Positions 1-5,157 of a stretch of DNA of 5,157 bases are shown piece by piece. Below the pieces are notes generated by a model. The model was not told the origin of the DNA. It did no database searches and worked only from the letters and a program-made list of their open reading frames with translations. This DNA comes from Spartobacteria bacterium (GTDB lineage Bacteria > Verrucomicrobiota > Verrucomicrobiia > Chthoniobacterales > UBA10450). The first letter of the stretch is position 1. Each line of letters begins with the position of its first letter. The position numbers and the translations under genes were made by a program. The stretch covers positions 1 through 5,157 of the forward strand of contig JAJPJU010000055.1 in the NCBI GenBank assembly GCA_021324035.1. The letters are read 5' to 3'.

Positions 1-438
1 ATTATTCTCGCAGTTCTCGCGCTGATCGCCGGGTTTCCAGTGTTCGCCCAGAATTTTCTCGTTGTTCCGCACGAGAAGGAAGCCACGTTCATCGTGCCGG
101 CCCTGGCAATCGCTGCGCTGGTCGTCGGCGCCGGAATCGCCGTCCTGCTTTATCGCAAGCGCGAGCATGACCCGATCAGCATCACATTCATCCGTAACCG
201 GTTCTACATCGACGAGTTTTATGAATGGCTGATCGGAGCTACCCAGGAATTTTTGGCGCGAGTCGCCGAATTTTTTGATCGCTGGATCATCGATGCCGGC
301 GCCGTAGGCGGAGTGAGCGGCGCGACGTTTGGCTTCGGATCGCTGCTCAGAATGTTTCAAGTCGGAAACCTGCAGGCTTACGCCTTTCTGTTCGGATTGG
401 GAATTGTTGCTCTCATCTACTTCGTCATTTTCCACTAA
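1..438 (+). CDS. nuoL: NADH-quinone oxidoreductase subunit L, C-terminal part (5' end outside window)
   Basis: The frame is open from base 1 and ends at TAA 436-438, giving the last 145 residues of a protein of usually 600 or more. NuoL is the distal antiporter-like subunit of the complex I membrane arm and takes part in proton translocation coupled to NADH:quinone electron transfer. Visible here are a hydrophobic segment (about residues 30-51), a basic turn (YRKREHDP), then a long amphipathic stretch. That stretch holds 'NRFYIDEFYEWLI', 'FFDRWIIDAGAVGG' and 'LLRMFQVGNLQAYAF', followed by a final membrane helix ending IVALIYFVIFH. In known structures this corresponds to the lateral helix lying along the antiporter subunits and the terminal TM helix. 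The FD..IID..V.G and LR..Q.G...YA patterns are typical of NuoL C-termini. The stop overlaps the nuoM ATG by one base, so the two are probably translationally coupled. Because the true start is outside the window, internal GTG 40 should not be taken as a start. Confidence 0.93.
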   Translation: MILAVLALIAGFPVFAQNFLVVPHEKEATFIVPALAIAALVVGAGIAVLLYRKREHDPISITFIRNRFYIDEFYEWLIGATQEFLARVAEFFDRWIIDAGAVGGVSGATFGFGSLLRMFQVGNLQAYAFLFGLGIVALIYFVIFH

Positions 439-1916
439 TGCTTCTCTTCCTCGTTCTCTGTCCAATAGCCGCGGCGATCCTGATTCTAATCGGCGCGCCG
501 GCGCGGTTTACGGCACTGGTTGCGGCAATTCTGAATTTGATTGTGGCCGTCGCTCTTTTCGTGGAGTTCGATCGAACGGCGACAGGATTTCAGTTCGTCA
601 GCTCGATGGCCGTCTCGACAGATTGGGGAATCCATTTCGCCTTCGGAGTTGACGGCTTGAGCCTGCTGATGCTTTTGCTGGCAAGTCTGGTGACCGTCGC
701 TGCGATCTGGTTTACCGGCCAAGTCGACAATTACGTTCGCGCATTTTATGCCTGCCTCTTGTTCATATCAGCGGGCGCCATCGGGGCTTTCGCCTCGATC
801 GACCTGTTTTTCTTCTACGCCTTTCATGAACTCGCTCTCATCCCGGCGTTTCTGTTGATCGGGATCTGGGGCAGCGGCAATCGCAGCCGCGCCGCGTGGA
901 AAATCACGATTTACCTGACGGTTGGCAGTTTCATTTTGCTGATCGGACTAATCCTTCTCTATCAAAGCTTTCCGGCGGCAGCGCGGAGCTTTGATTTTCG
1001 GGAATTACAATCGGCCGCCGCCGCACGTGCGATCGCAGCCCCGGCCCAGCGAAATATTTATCTTTTGTTGCTGATCGGCTTCGGCGTTTTGATTTCGCTT
1101 TTTCCATTTCATTCCTGGGCGCCTGAGGCCTACGCATCCGCGCCGGCGCCGGCTGCGATGCTTCATGCCGGAGTGCTCAAAAAGTTTGGCCTGTACGGTT
1201 TGTTGCGTTTGGCGGTTCCACTTTTGCCCGACGGTGCGCACTACTGGACCCAACTGCTCGTGATCCTATTGCTCGGCAACATCATCTACATCGGCCTGGT
1301 GACGATCGCGCAAAAGCAACTCGATTGGATGCTTGGTTACTCAAGCGTGATGCACATGGGTTACATTTTTCTCGGCATCGCCAGCGCCAACGCCATCGGC
1401 AACACAGGCGCCGCGACGTTGATCTTTGCGCATGGATTATCGATCGCGCTGCTATTCGCAGTGGCGGGGCAAGTTCGCGAACGCACAGGCACGTTAGCGT
1501 TCGATGATCTCGGAGGTCTCGCCAAAGTGATGCCGTTTGCGGGCTTGATCTTCGGATTCGGGGCTTTCGCTGCGATTGGTTTGCCGGGATTGGCGAACTT
1601 TGCCTCGGAAATCATGATCTTCTTCGGAGCATTTCGTCACGGTTGGGAAATGCAACGGTTTCATCTTTTCCAAATCGCGACGGTGCTGGCGCTTTGGGGG
1701 GTCGTCATTTCGACGGTTTATATGTTGCGGGCTTATCGCGCCACCTTCATGGGAACAATGCCGGAACGTTGGGCGAAGCTTAGCGACTTTGGACTCGGTC
1801 TCCGAATTCCGGCCGCGCTGTTGATTGCCGCGCTCGTGGCAGTCGGATTTTTTCCACAAACCGTCGTGAATATCATCAGCCCCGCGATTCGAACCTATTT
1901 CACCGCGAGCAAATGA
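438..1916 (+). CDS. nuoM: NADH-quinone oxidoreductase subunit M (divergent, TM7 lysine absent)
   Basis: A 492-aa, highly hydrophobic protein of the Mrp-antiporter-like complex I family, close to the usual 490-510 aa. It is an inner-membrane proton-translocating subunit lying between NuoL and NuoN. Start ATG 438 overlaps the nuoL stop (TAATG). No clear ribosome binding site precedes it, which points to coupling. Seen directly: TM5 Glu E131 in 'FHELALIP', TM8 Lys K249 in 'AGVLKKFGLYG', and TM12 Glu E391 in 'NFASEIMIFFGAF'. The spacings K249-E391 (142) and position 218-K249 (31) equal those between the E. coli NuoM residues K265-E407 and K234-K265, as I recall them. At position 218, where E. coli has the TM7 Lys, this protein has Leu in 'GFGVLISLFPFHSW', and the neighbouring Pro is Ser. 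The usual HxWLPDAHxxAPT motif reads HSWAPEAYASAPA. Family identity is secure; being subunit M rather than L or N follows from length, motifs and gene order. Whether pumping is altered is inference. Confidence 0.95.
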   Translation: MLLFLVLCPIAAAILILIGAPARFTALVAAILNLIVAVALFVEFDRTATGFQFVSSMAVSTDWGIHFAFGVDGLSLLMLLLASLVTVAAIWFTGQVDNYVRAFYACLLFISAGAIGAFASIDLFFFYAFHELALIPAFLLIGIWGSGNRSRAAWKITIYLTVGSFILLIGLILLYQSFPAAARSFDFRELQSAAAARAIAAPAQRNIYLLLLIGFGVLISLFPFHSWAPEAYASAPAPAAMLHAGVLKKFGLYGLLRLAVPLLPDGAHYWTQLLVILLLGNIIYIGLVTIAQKQLDWMLGYSSVMHMGYIFLGIASANAIGNTGAATLIFAHGLSIALLFAVAGQVRERTGTLAFDDLGGLAKVMPFAGLIFGFGAFAAIGLPGLANFASEIMIFFGAFRHGWEMQRFHLFQIATVLALWGVVISTVYMLRAYRATFMGTMPERWAKLSDFGLGLRIPAALLIAALVAVGFFPQTVVNIISPAIRTYFTASK

Positions 1917-3388
1917 TCGCCGCGATTCCTTCATTCCATCTCGAAATCGATGTGCTTGTTCTCGGCATTGTCATTCTCCTGGTTGAAACCTTCGCCACCA
2001 AAATCGACAAAAAGGTTTTCGCCTACGTCGGAATTATTGGCCTGACGCTCGTTCTCATCGCCAGTTTCTTTGTTTCAACGAATCCGGCCGAACAGACAGG
2101 GCCATTGTGGAATTTCTATACCGCGGATGGGTTGGCGATTTTTTTCAAACGCTTCGAGCTCATCACGACAATCGTCGTTCTGGTCATGATGATCGACTAT
2201 GCGCCGGTAATGCGCCGGGGAGATGATCATACCGCCTCCAACCTTGGCGAATTTTTCTCGCTGCCGCTTCTGACCTGCGCAGGCCTGATGTACCTGGTTT
2301 CGGCGGTCGATTTCATTTTTATCTTCATTGCTCTCGAACTGGTAAGCATTTCGTTTTTTGTTCTGGTCAGTTTCGCCAGGCGCGACGCAGTCGCTCTCGA
2401 GGCGGGAATAAAATATCTCATTCTGGGCGGCGTCTCGGCGGCCTTCCTCGTTTATGGAATCACCTGGATCTTCGGTGTGACCGGCGAAACAAACCTGCAG
2501 CGCGTAACCGCTGCGTTCGCCGGTGGCAATGTCGATACTCAGGCCGCGACTTTCGGTGCCGTGCTAATCGTAGCCGGTCTTGGTTTCAAGGTCGCGGCGG
2601 TGCCGTTTCAAATTTGGGTCCCGGATGTTTATCAAGGCGCGCCGACTCCGGTTACGGCGTTTTTGTCGGTTGCATCCAAAGCGGCCGGCTTTGTTGTTCT
2701 CATCCGCGTTCTGCAGCCGTTTCTGATGCTGCCGCACATGCACCGCCTTCTGGTGCTGTTGGCTTTGCTCACCGTGATCTACGGAAATCTCGCGGCGCTG
2801 CCGCAAACCAATCTCAAACGTTTGCTTGGCTATTCGAGCATCGCCCACGCCGGTTATTTGCTCATCGCCGTTCTTTGTTTGGACGGCGCGGCCATGACTT
2901 TTTACCTCGTCGCCTACCTGTTGATGACACTGTTGAGTTTCGCCGTTTTGATCATTGTTTCGCAACAAGCCGGCGATGACATTTCGAGTTTCGATGGACT
3001 GGCGAAACGGCAACCCTTTCTAGCCTTCGCCATGGTCATTGCGATGGCATCGCTCGCCGGCTTGCCTTTCACTGCCGGGTTCTTCGGAAAATTCTTCATC
3101 TTTGCCGCCGCAATCGAGCAAAAACAGTTTTTGCTCGTAATTGTCGGAATCGTCACCGTGGCCTGCGGATTTTATTATTATCTCAAAGTCGTTCGCGCGA
3201 TGTACTGGCCGGCCGCACAACCGGAACTGCAAACCCAGCCGATTCAAATAAGTCCCCTGTCGCGAGCGTTGATTATTTTGATGATAATCTCGACGATCGG
3301 GCTCGGAGTTTATCCACAGCCAATTTTGCGCGCGATCAAACCGCAAAGCGGATCAGTCGCAAAATCGATGACGACGCCGATTCGTTAG
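1913..3388 (+). CDS. nuoN: NADH-quinone oxidoreductase subunit N
   Basis: A 491-aa polytopic membrane protein, the antiporter-like subunit nearest the quinone-binding end of the complex I membrane arm. Start ATG 1913 overlaps the nuoM stop by four bases (ATGA). The proton-channel residues are all present: E142 in 'ALELVSISFF' (TM5), K167 in 'GIKYLILGG' (TM6), K226 in 'GFKVAAVPFQIWVPDVY' (TM7), K256 in 'SVASKAAGF' (TM8) and K393 in 'TAGFFGKFFIF' (TM12). The spacings 142-167-226-256 match E. coli NuoN E133-K158-K217-K247, as I recall them. The motif QGAPTPVTAFLSVASK is diagnostic for NuoN. Another family signature is 'LKRLLGYSSIAHAGY'. The soluble C-terminal tail after the last helix is short, ending TTPIR. 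As nuoN is the last gene of standard nuo operons, transcription is expected to end just after it, where an opposing gene begins. Nothing in it looks disrupted. Confidence 0.97.
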   Translation: MIAAIPSFHLEIDVLVLGIVILLVETFATKIDKKVFAYVGIIGLTLVLIASFFVSTNPAEQTGPLWNFYTADGLAIFFKRFELITTIVVLVMMIDYAPVMRRGDDHTASNLGEFFSLPLLTCAGLMYLVSAVDFIFIFIALELVSISFFVLVSFARRDAVALEAGIKYLILGGVSAAFLVYGITWIFGVTGETNLQRVTAAFAGGNVDTQAATFGAVLIVAGLGFKVAAVPFQIWVPDVYQGAPTPVTAFLSVASKAAGFVVLIRVLQPFLMLPHMHRLLVLLALLTVIYGNLAALPQTNLKRLLGYSSIAHAGYLLIAVLCLDGAAMTFYLVAYLLMTLLSFAVLIIVSQQAGDDISSFDGLAKRQPFLAFAMVIAMASLAGLPFTAGFFGKFFIFAAAIEQKQFLLVIVGIVTVACGFYYYLKVVRAMYWPAAQPELQTQPIQISPLSRALIILMIISTIGLGVYPQPILRAIKPQSGSVAKSMTTPIR

Positions 3389-3395
3389 GCGAATC
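3379..3395. terminator. Small inverted repeat across the convergent stop codons (candidate weak bidirectional terminator)
   Basis: GATTCG (3379-3384) and CGAATC (3390-3395) form a perfect 6-bp inverted repeat with a 5-base loop. It covers the nuoN stop TAG (3386-3388) and runs into the stop of the opposing HNH gene (3394-3396). Its position between two convergent genes suggests a shared transcription end. It has no T-tract on either side and only moderate GC content, so it does not meet the usual criteria for an intrinsic terminator. A chance repeat of this size is possible. Confidence 0.25.
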
Positions 3396-4005
3396 AGTCG
3401 CTCAGTTCGACGTTCCAGTAAGCGAGATCGACGAAGTGCCGCCAGCTCTCGTGTTGCGGCGCACTAAATGTAACATGCAGGAACGGCCGCCATTTCGGCC
3501 GCTTGGGTTTTCGAATCAAGGTCATCTGCGCTTCATGCGGAAGCCGGTTTCCTTTCACGGTGTTACACGGAATGCAGGAGCAGACGACATTTTCCCACGT
3601 CGTGTTCCCGCCCCGATCCCGCGGGATCACGTGATCGAGATTCAGATCGTTGCGATCGAACATTTGGCCGCAGTATTGGCACGTGTTCTTGTCGCGCTCA
3701 AACACGTTGTGGCGGGTGAACTTTACTTCCTTCTTCGGCAAACGATCGAAGAACAGGAGGACGATCACTCTCGGCACGCGAATCCTCCACGAAATCGTTT
3801 GGACCAGCTCGTGGTCGGGCGCGTTGCTGGAAAAATCGCGCCAGCTTTCGAAATCGTGAGTCAGGAAATTGTTCGTGTCGTCAGACGAGACCACATGGGC
3901 ATGACCGGCATAAACCAGGGAGAATGCGCGTCGAGCCGAGCAGATATTCACTGCCTGCCAGAGGCGGTTAAGTACCAACACCTGACTGTTTAACAACGAG
4001 TGCAA
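3394..4005 (-). CDS. HNH endonuclease-family protein, 203 aa
   Basis: The protein has an N-terminal domain (about residues 9-40, 'VLVLNRLWQAVNI', 'ARRAFSLVYAGHAHVV') and a middle linker with 'SWRIRVPRVIVLLFF'. A zinc-finger-type HNH nuclease domain follows (about 97-155). C109 and C112 (CQYC) plus C144 and C147 (CIPC) are the likely structural zinc ligands. D124-H125 in 'LDHVIPRDRGG', N139 in 'TWENVV' and N148/K151 in 'CNTVKGNR' make up the beta-beta-alpha-metal active site, so the nuclease looks intact. About 50 residues with a basic KPKRPKWRP patch follow. Start TTG 4005 was chosen because AGGAGG lies 7 bases before it; TTG 3996 or GTG 3981 would also keep the conserved core. The architecture is a widespread bacterial HNH family whose biological role is, to my knowledge, poorly defined. 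No methyltransferase, integrase or phage gene is adjacent, so a restriction or homing role is not supported. It probably has its own promoter. Confidence 0.9.
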   Translation of the reverse strand: MHSLLNSQVLVLNRLWQAVNICSARRAFSLVYAGHAHVVSSDDTNNFLTHDFESWRDFSSNAPDHELVQTISWRIRVPRVIVLLFFDRLPKKEVKFTRHNVFERDKNTCQYCGQMFDRNDLNLDHVIPRDRGGNTTWENVVCSCIPCNTVKGNRLPHEAQMTLIRKPKRPKWRPFLHVTFSAPQHESWRHFVDLAYWNVELSD

Positions 4006-4012
4006 GGATCTT

Positions 4013-4018
4013 CCTCCT
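4013..4018 (-). promoter_or_regulatory. Strong Shine-Dalgarno site of the HNH gene (decides a TTG start)
   Basis: Read on the minus strand this is a full AGGAGG, followed by seven bases (AAGATCC) and TTG at 4005-4003. The complete match and optimal spacing make the rare TTG codon the best start, ahead of the in-frame TTG 3996 and GTG 3981. Those would sit too far from any such site. Confidence 0.8.
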
Positions 4019-4026
4019 GCGCTTTT

Positions 4027-4050
4027 GCCACCTTTTCAGTGGAAAGTGGC
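4027..4050 (-). other. Stem-loop in the predicted 5' leader of the HNH gene
   Basis: On the minus strand GCCACTTT pairs with AAAGGTGGC-type sequence, giving an 8-bp stem with one G-U pair and an 8-base loop (CCACTGAA). It lies between the -10 region and the ribosome binding site. It would therefore be at or near the 5' end of the HNH mRNA and might affect its stability or translation. No U-tract follows on either strand, so it is unlikely to be an intrinsic terminator. Function is inference. Confidence 0.4.
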
Positions 4051-4053
4051 GCG

Positions 4054-4082
4054 AAATTATCACTGTCGTTTTGCGCTGTCAA
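4054..4082 (-). promoter_or_regulatory. Predicted sigma70-type promoter for the HNH gene
   Basis: On the minus strand a perfect TTGACA -35 box (4082-4077) is followed by GATAAT at 4061-4056. That is five of six matches to TATAAT with a 15-base spacer. TAATTT at 4059-4054 offers a 17-base spacer with a poorer match. Transcription would start near 4047-4050, about 45 bases before the TTG start. The 125-base gap from the upstream response-regulator gene, the largest in the window, fits a separate transcription unit. The exact -10 element is uncertain. Confidence 0.5.
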
Positions 4083-4130
4083 CGCGATGAGGCCGGCGGC
4101 CGACATGCTGCCAACCTCTACGGGAGGCTT

Positions 4131-4514
4131 CTAGGCGCTGGCCAGGACCGAAGGTTTCTTGTCCAGAACGGCCATCGCTTGCTGCAGTTCTTCAAAATCA
4201 AATGGCTTCGACATCATCATGTCCACGGCCAGTTGTTCGTAAGCGCGAATATCCTCGTCTGAAAGGTAAGCTGATAGAACGAGAATTTTCCCGCCAAATT
4301 TCTTTACCCGAAGCTGGCGCACCAATTCGAGACCAGTCATGTGCGGCATTCGGTGATCGGTAATAACGACGTCAAACGGTTTGAGGCTCGCACCGATCTT
4401 GATCAGCGCCTCCCAGCCGTTTCTTGCGGTCGCTACCTTGGCGGATGGACCACCGAGCACCATGGCAATCATGTGCGCTACCGCTTTTTCGTCCTCGACG
4501 ACCAGGATCCGCAT
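4131..4514 (-). CDS. Single-domain response regulator (CheY-like receiver)
   Basis: A 127-aa protein consisting of one receiver domain with no DNA-binding or enzymatic output domain. Visible residues are the acidic pair E7-D8 in 'ILVVEDE', phospho-acceptor D53 in 'VVITDHRMP', the small hydroxyl residue S81 in 'ILVLSAY', and K103 in 'MSKPF'. It should therefore accept phosphate from a histidine kinase and act by protein contact. The aromatic switch position three residues before the Lys (Tyr106 in CheY) is Met100, so output signalling may differ from CheY. ATG 4514 was chosen because the receiver fold begins there. The same frame stays open upstream to GTG 4583 and further to the pilT TAG stop, but that stretch is not receiver sequence. 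The ribosome binding site is weak (GGA close to the ATG). Lying 93 bases downstream of pilT on the same strand, it may be co-transcribed and linked to pilus control. That link is inference; no kinase is in the window. Confidence 0.9.
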   Translation of the reverse strand: MRILVVEDEKAVAHMIAMVLGGPSAKVATARNGWEALIKIGASLKPFDVVITDHRMPHMTGLELVRQLRVKKFGGKILVLSAYLSDEDIRAYEQLAVDMMMSKPFDFEELQQAMAVLDKKPSVLASA

Positions 4515-4607
4515 ATTCCAGCGATGATCTAGCAAAACCCGGGCCTTCGCCGCGGCTGAGTTGGGCCGCATCGCGAGAACCACGCCGGGCAGTGCGGCGA
4601 CATCCGG
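4515..4607 (-). other. Open 31-codon spacer between pilT and the receiver gene, in frame with both
   Basis: Read on the minus strand, the bases after the pilT TAG stop (4610-4608) continue in the same frame without another stop into the receiver ATG at 4514. The hypothetical translation begins PDVAALPGVVLAM and includes NSAAAKARVLL, so it is rich in Ala, Pro and Val, much like a flexible linker. In-frame GTG 4583 and ATG 4571 are possible alternative starts for the receiver, but neither has a convincing ribosome binding site. The spacer may simply be an intergenic region or 5' leader. Otherwise it could be a remnant of, or read-through linker for, a PilT-receiver fusion. Confidence 0.4.
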
Positions 4608-5157
4608 CTATCGTCGAACCGGACGGACCGCCGCTTTCTTCATGAAATTGCCTGGGAGTCGCTTTTCGTCGTCAGGCACCGCGCCCGCGGAATCGCCAAG
4701 ACTTTGCTCTTCTTCCGGCAGGAATTGTTTAAATCGATTTTTGTCGATCGCTCTCATGAACGCTTCGTGCGGCGTGACCGTTCCATCTTTCAAAAGAGCA
4801 AGGATGGCGTCATCCATGAATTGCATACCCTGCGCTCTTCCGGAAACGATCACGTCCTGAAGTTTTTGGGTGGCGCCTTCGCGGATGATGGCGGAGACAG
4901 CGGCATTCGCGACCAGAATCTCATTCACCGCCACCCGGCCCGATCCATCCGCCTTCTTCAGAAGCAGTTGTGCGAGCACGCCGCGTAGCGAATTCGCCAG
5001 CATCGCCCGGGCCTGCGGTTGCTTCGGCGCCGGAAAAACGTCGACCATTCGGTCGACAGTCTTGCGCGCATTGTTGGTGTGCAACGTCCCGAACACCAGC
5101 AACCCGGTTTCGGCCGCCGTGAGCGCGAGCGAAATTGTTTCCAAATCGCGCATCTCG
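4608..5157 (-). CDS. pilT: PilT-family type IV pilus retraction ATPase, C-terminal part (5' end outside window)
   Basis: The frame enters from the right edge and ends at TAG 4610-4608, giving 182 visible residues of a protein usually about 340-380 aa long. PilT is a cytoplasmic hexameric AAA+-like ATPase that powers pilus depolymerisation for twitching motility and DNA uptake. The visible part opens with 'EMRDLETISLALTAAETG' (the Walker B/Asp-box region, whose preceding Gly is cut off). Next come the His-box 'GTLHTN' with H26, then 'TVDRMVDVFP' and 'LRGVLAQLLLKK'. The Walker A loop lies outside the window. The PilT signature AIRNLIRE near the C-terminus appears as AVSAIIRE (visible residues 86-93). 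A helical segment 'GMQFMDDAILALLKDG' follows. About 40 polar residues (with EEEQ and DDEKR) and a basic end (KKAAVRPVRR) form a tail longer than the E. coli or Pseudomonas type. A PilU-like or other PilT paralogue cannot be excluded. A receiver-domain gene follows on the same strand. Confidence 0.9.
   Translation of the reverse strand, partial: EMRDLETISLALTAAETGLLVFGTLHTNNARKTVDRMVDVFPAPKQPQARAMLANSLRGVLAQLLLKKADGSGRVAVNEILVANAAVSAIIREGATQKLQDVIVSGRAQGMQFMDDAILALLKDGTVTPHEAFMRAIDKNRFKQFLPEEEQSLGDSAGAVPDDEKRLPGNFMKKAAVRPVRR

Noticed and set aside
40..438. nuoL fragment as a complete small gene starting at GTG 40
   Set aside because: The frame is open to the left edge, and the sequence matches only the C-terminal end of NuoL.
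1494..1934. 146-codon open frame on the minus strand within nuoM
   Set aside because: It lies opposite nuoM, and its translation is a low-hydrophobicity, Arg/Ser/Glu-rich shadow with no domain.
2564..3013. 149-codon open frame on the minus strand within nuoN
   Set aside because: Antisense to the best-conserved part of NuoN (TM7-TM8 and the LKRLLGYSS region); no coding signature of its own.
3436..3993. 185-codon open frame on the plus strand opposite the HNH gene
   Set aside because: It is antisense to a clear HNH protein with zinc and catalytic motifs. Its translation shows no recognisable domain and is the usual GC-rich mirror of a real gene.
4091..4102. GC-rich near-palindrome (GGCCGGCGGCC) as an operator or repeat element
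   Set aside because: It is short, not repeated elsewhere in the window, and expected by chance in GC-rich DNA.
4113..4129. Hairpin just after the receiver stop (AGCCTC/GAGGTT on the minus strand, 5-base loop) as a terminator
   Set aside because: The stem is only 6 bp with one G-U pair, and the sequence after it is GC-rich with no U-tract.
4131..4583. Longer version of the receiver protein starting at GTG 4583
   Set aside because: The added 23 residues do not belong to the receiver fold, which starts right at the ATG 4514, and no ribosome binding site supports GTG 4583.

Overview
The window looks like bacterial chromosome with no sign of mobile DNA. It is GC-rich, has Shine-Dalgarno and sigma70-like signals, and carries two gene blocks that converge near position 3390. 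The protein style (a divergent NuoM, a stand-alone HNH protein of the 'VLVLNRLWQAVNI' type, and PilT next to a lone receiver domain) fits a free-living Gram-negative such as a soil Verrucomicrobiota lineage. That placement is a low-confidence impression, not a measurement.

Plus strand, 1-3388: the 3' end of a respiratory complex I operon in the usual L-M-N order. The C-terminal 145 residues of NuoL are followed by complete nuoM and nuoN. The genes are packed by a 1-base overlap (TAATG) and a 4-base overlap (ATGA). These are the three antiporter-like, proton-translocating subunits of the membrane arm. NuoN keeps every charged residue expected of its channel. NuoM keeps the TM5 Glu, TM8 Lys and TM12 Glu but has Leu where the TM7 Lys normally sits. 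This is the most interesting observation in the window.

Minus strand, 5157-3394 (read right to left): the C-terminal part of a PilT-family type IV pilus retraction ATPase, then a single-domain CheY-like response regulator, then a 203-aa HNH endonuclease-family protein. pilT and the regulator are in the same reading frame, separated by one TAG and 31 open codons. This suggests a split, or occasionally read-through, PilT-receiver pair. The HNH gene appears to be its own transcription unit. The 125-base gap before it holds a perfect TTGACA -35 box, a GATAAT/TAATTT -10 region, a leader hairpin and a strong AGGAGG ribosome binding site 7 bases before a TTG start.

The HNH stop and the nuoN stop are 5 bases apart, and a perfect 6-bp inverted repeat spans the junction. 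No tRNA, rRNA, CRISPR array, insertion sequence or attachment site was seen, and no stretch over 300 bases lacks a gene. I did not find a clear undescribed multi-gene system. The items worth following are the NuoM substitution and the pilT-receiver arrangement.
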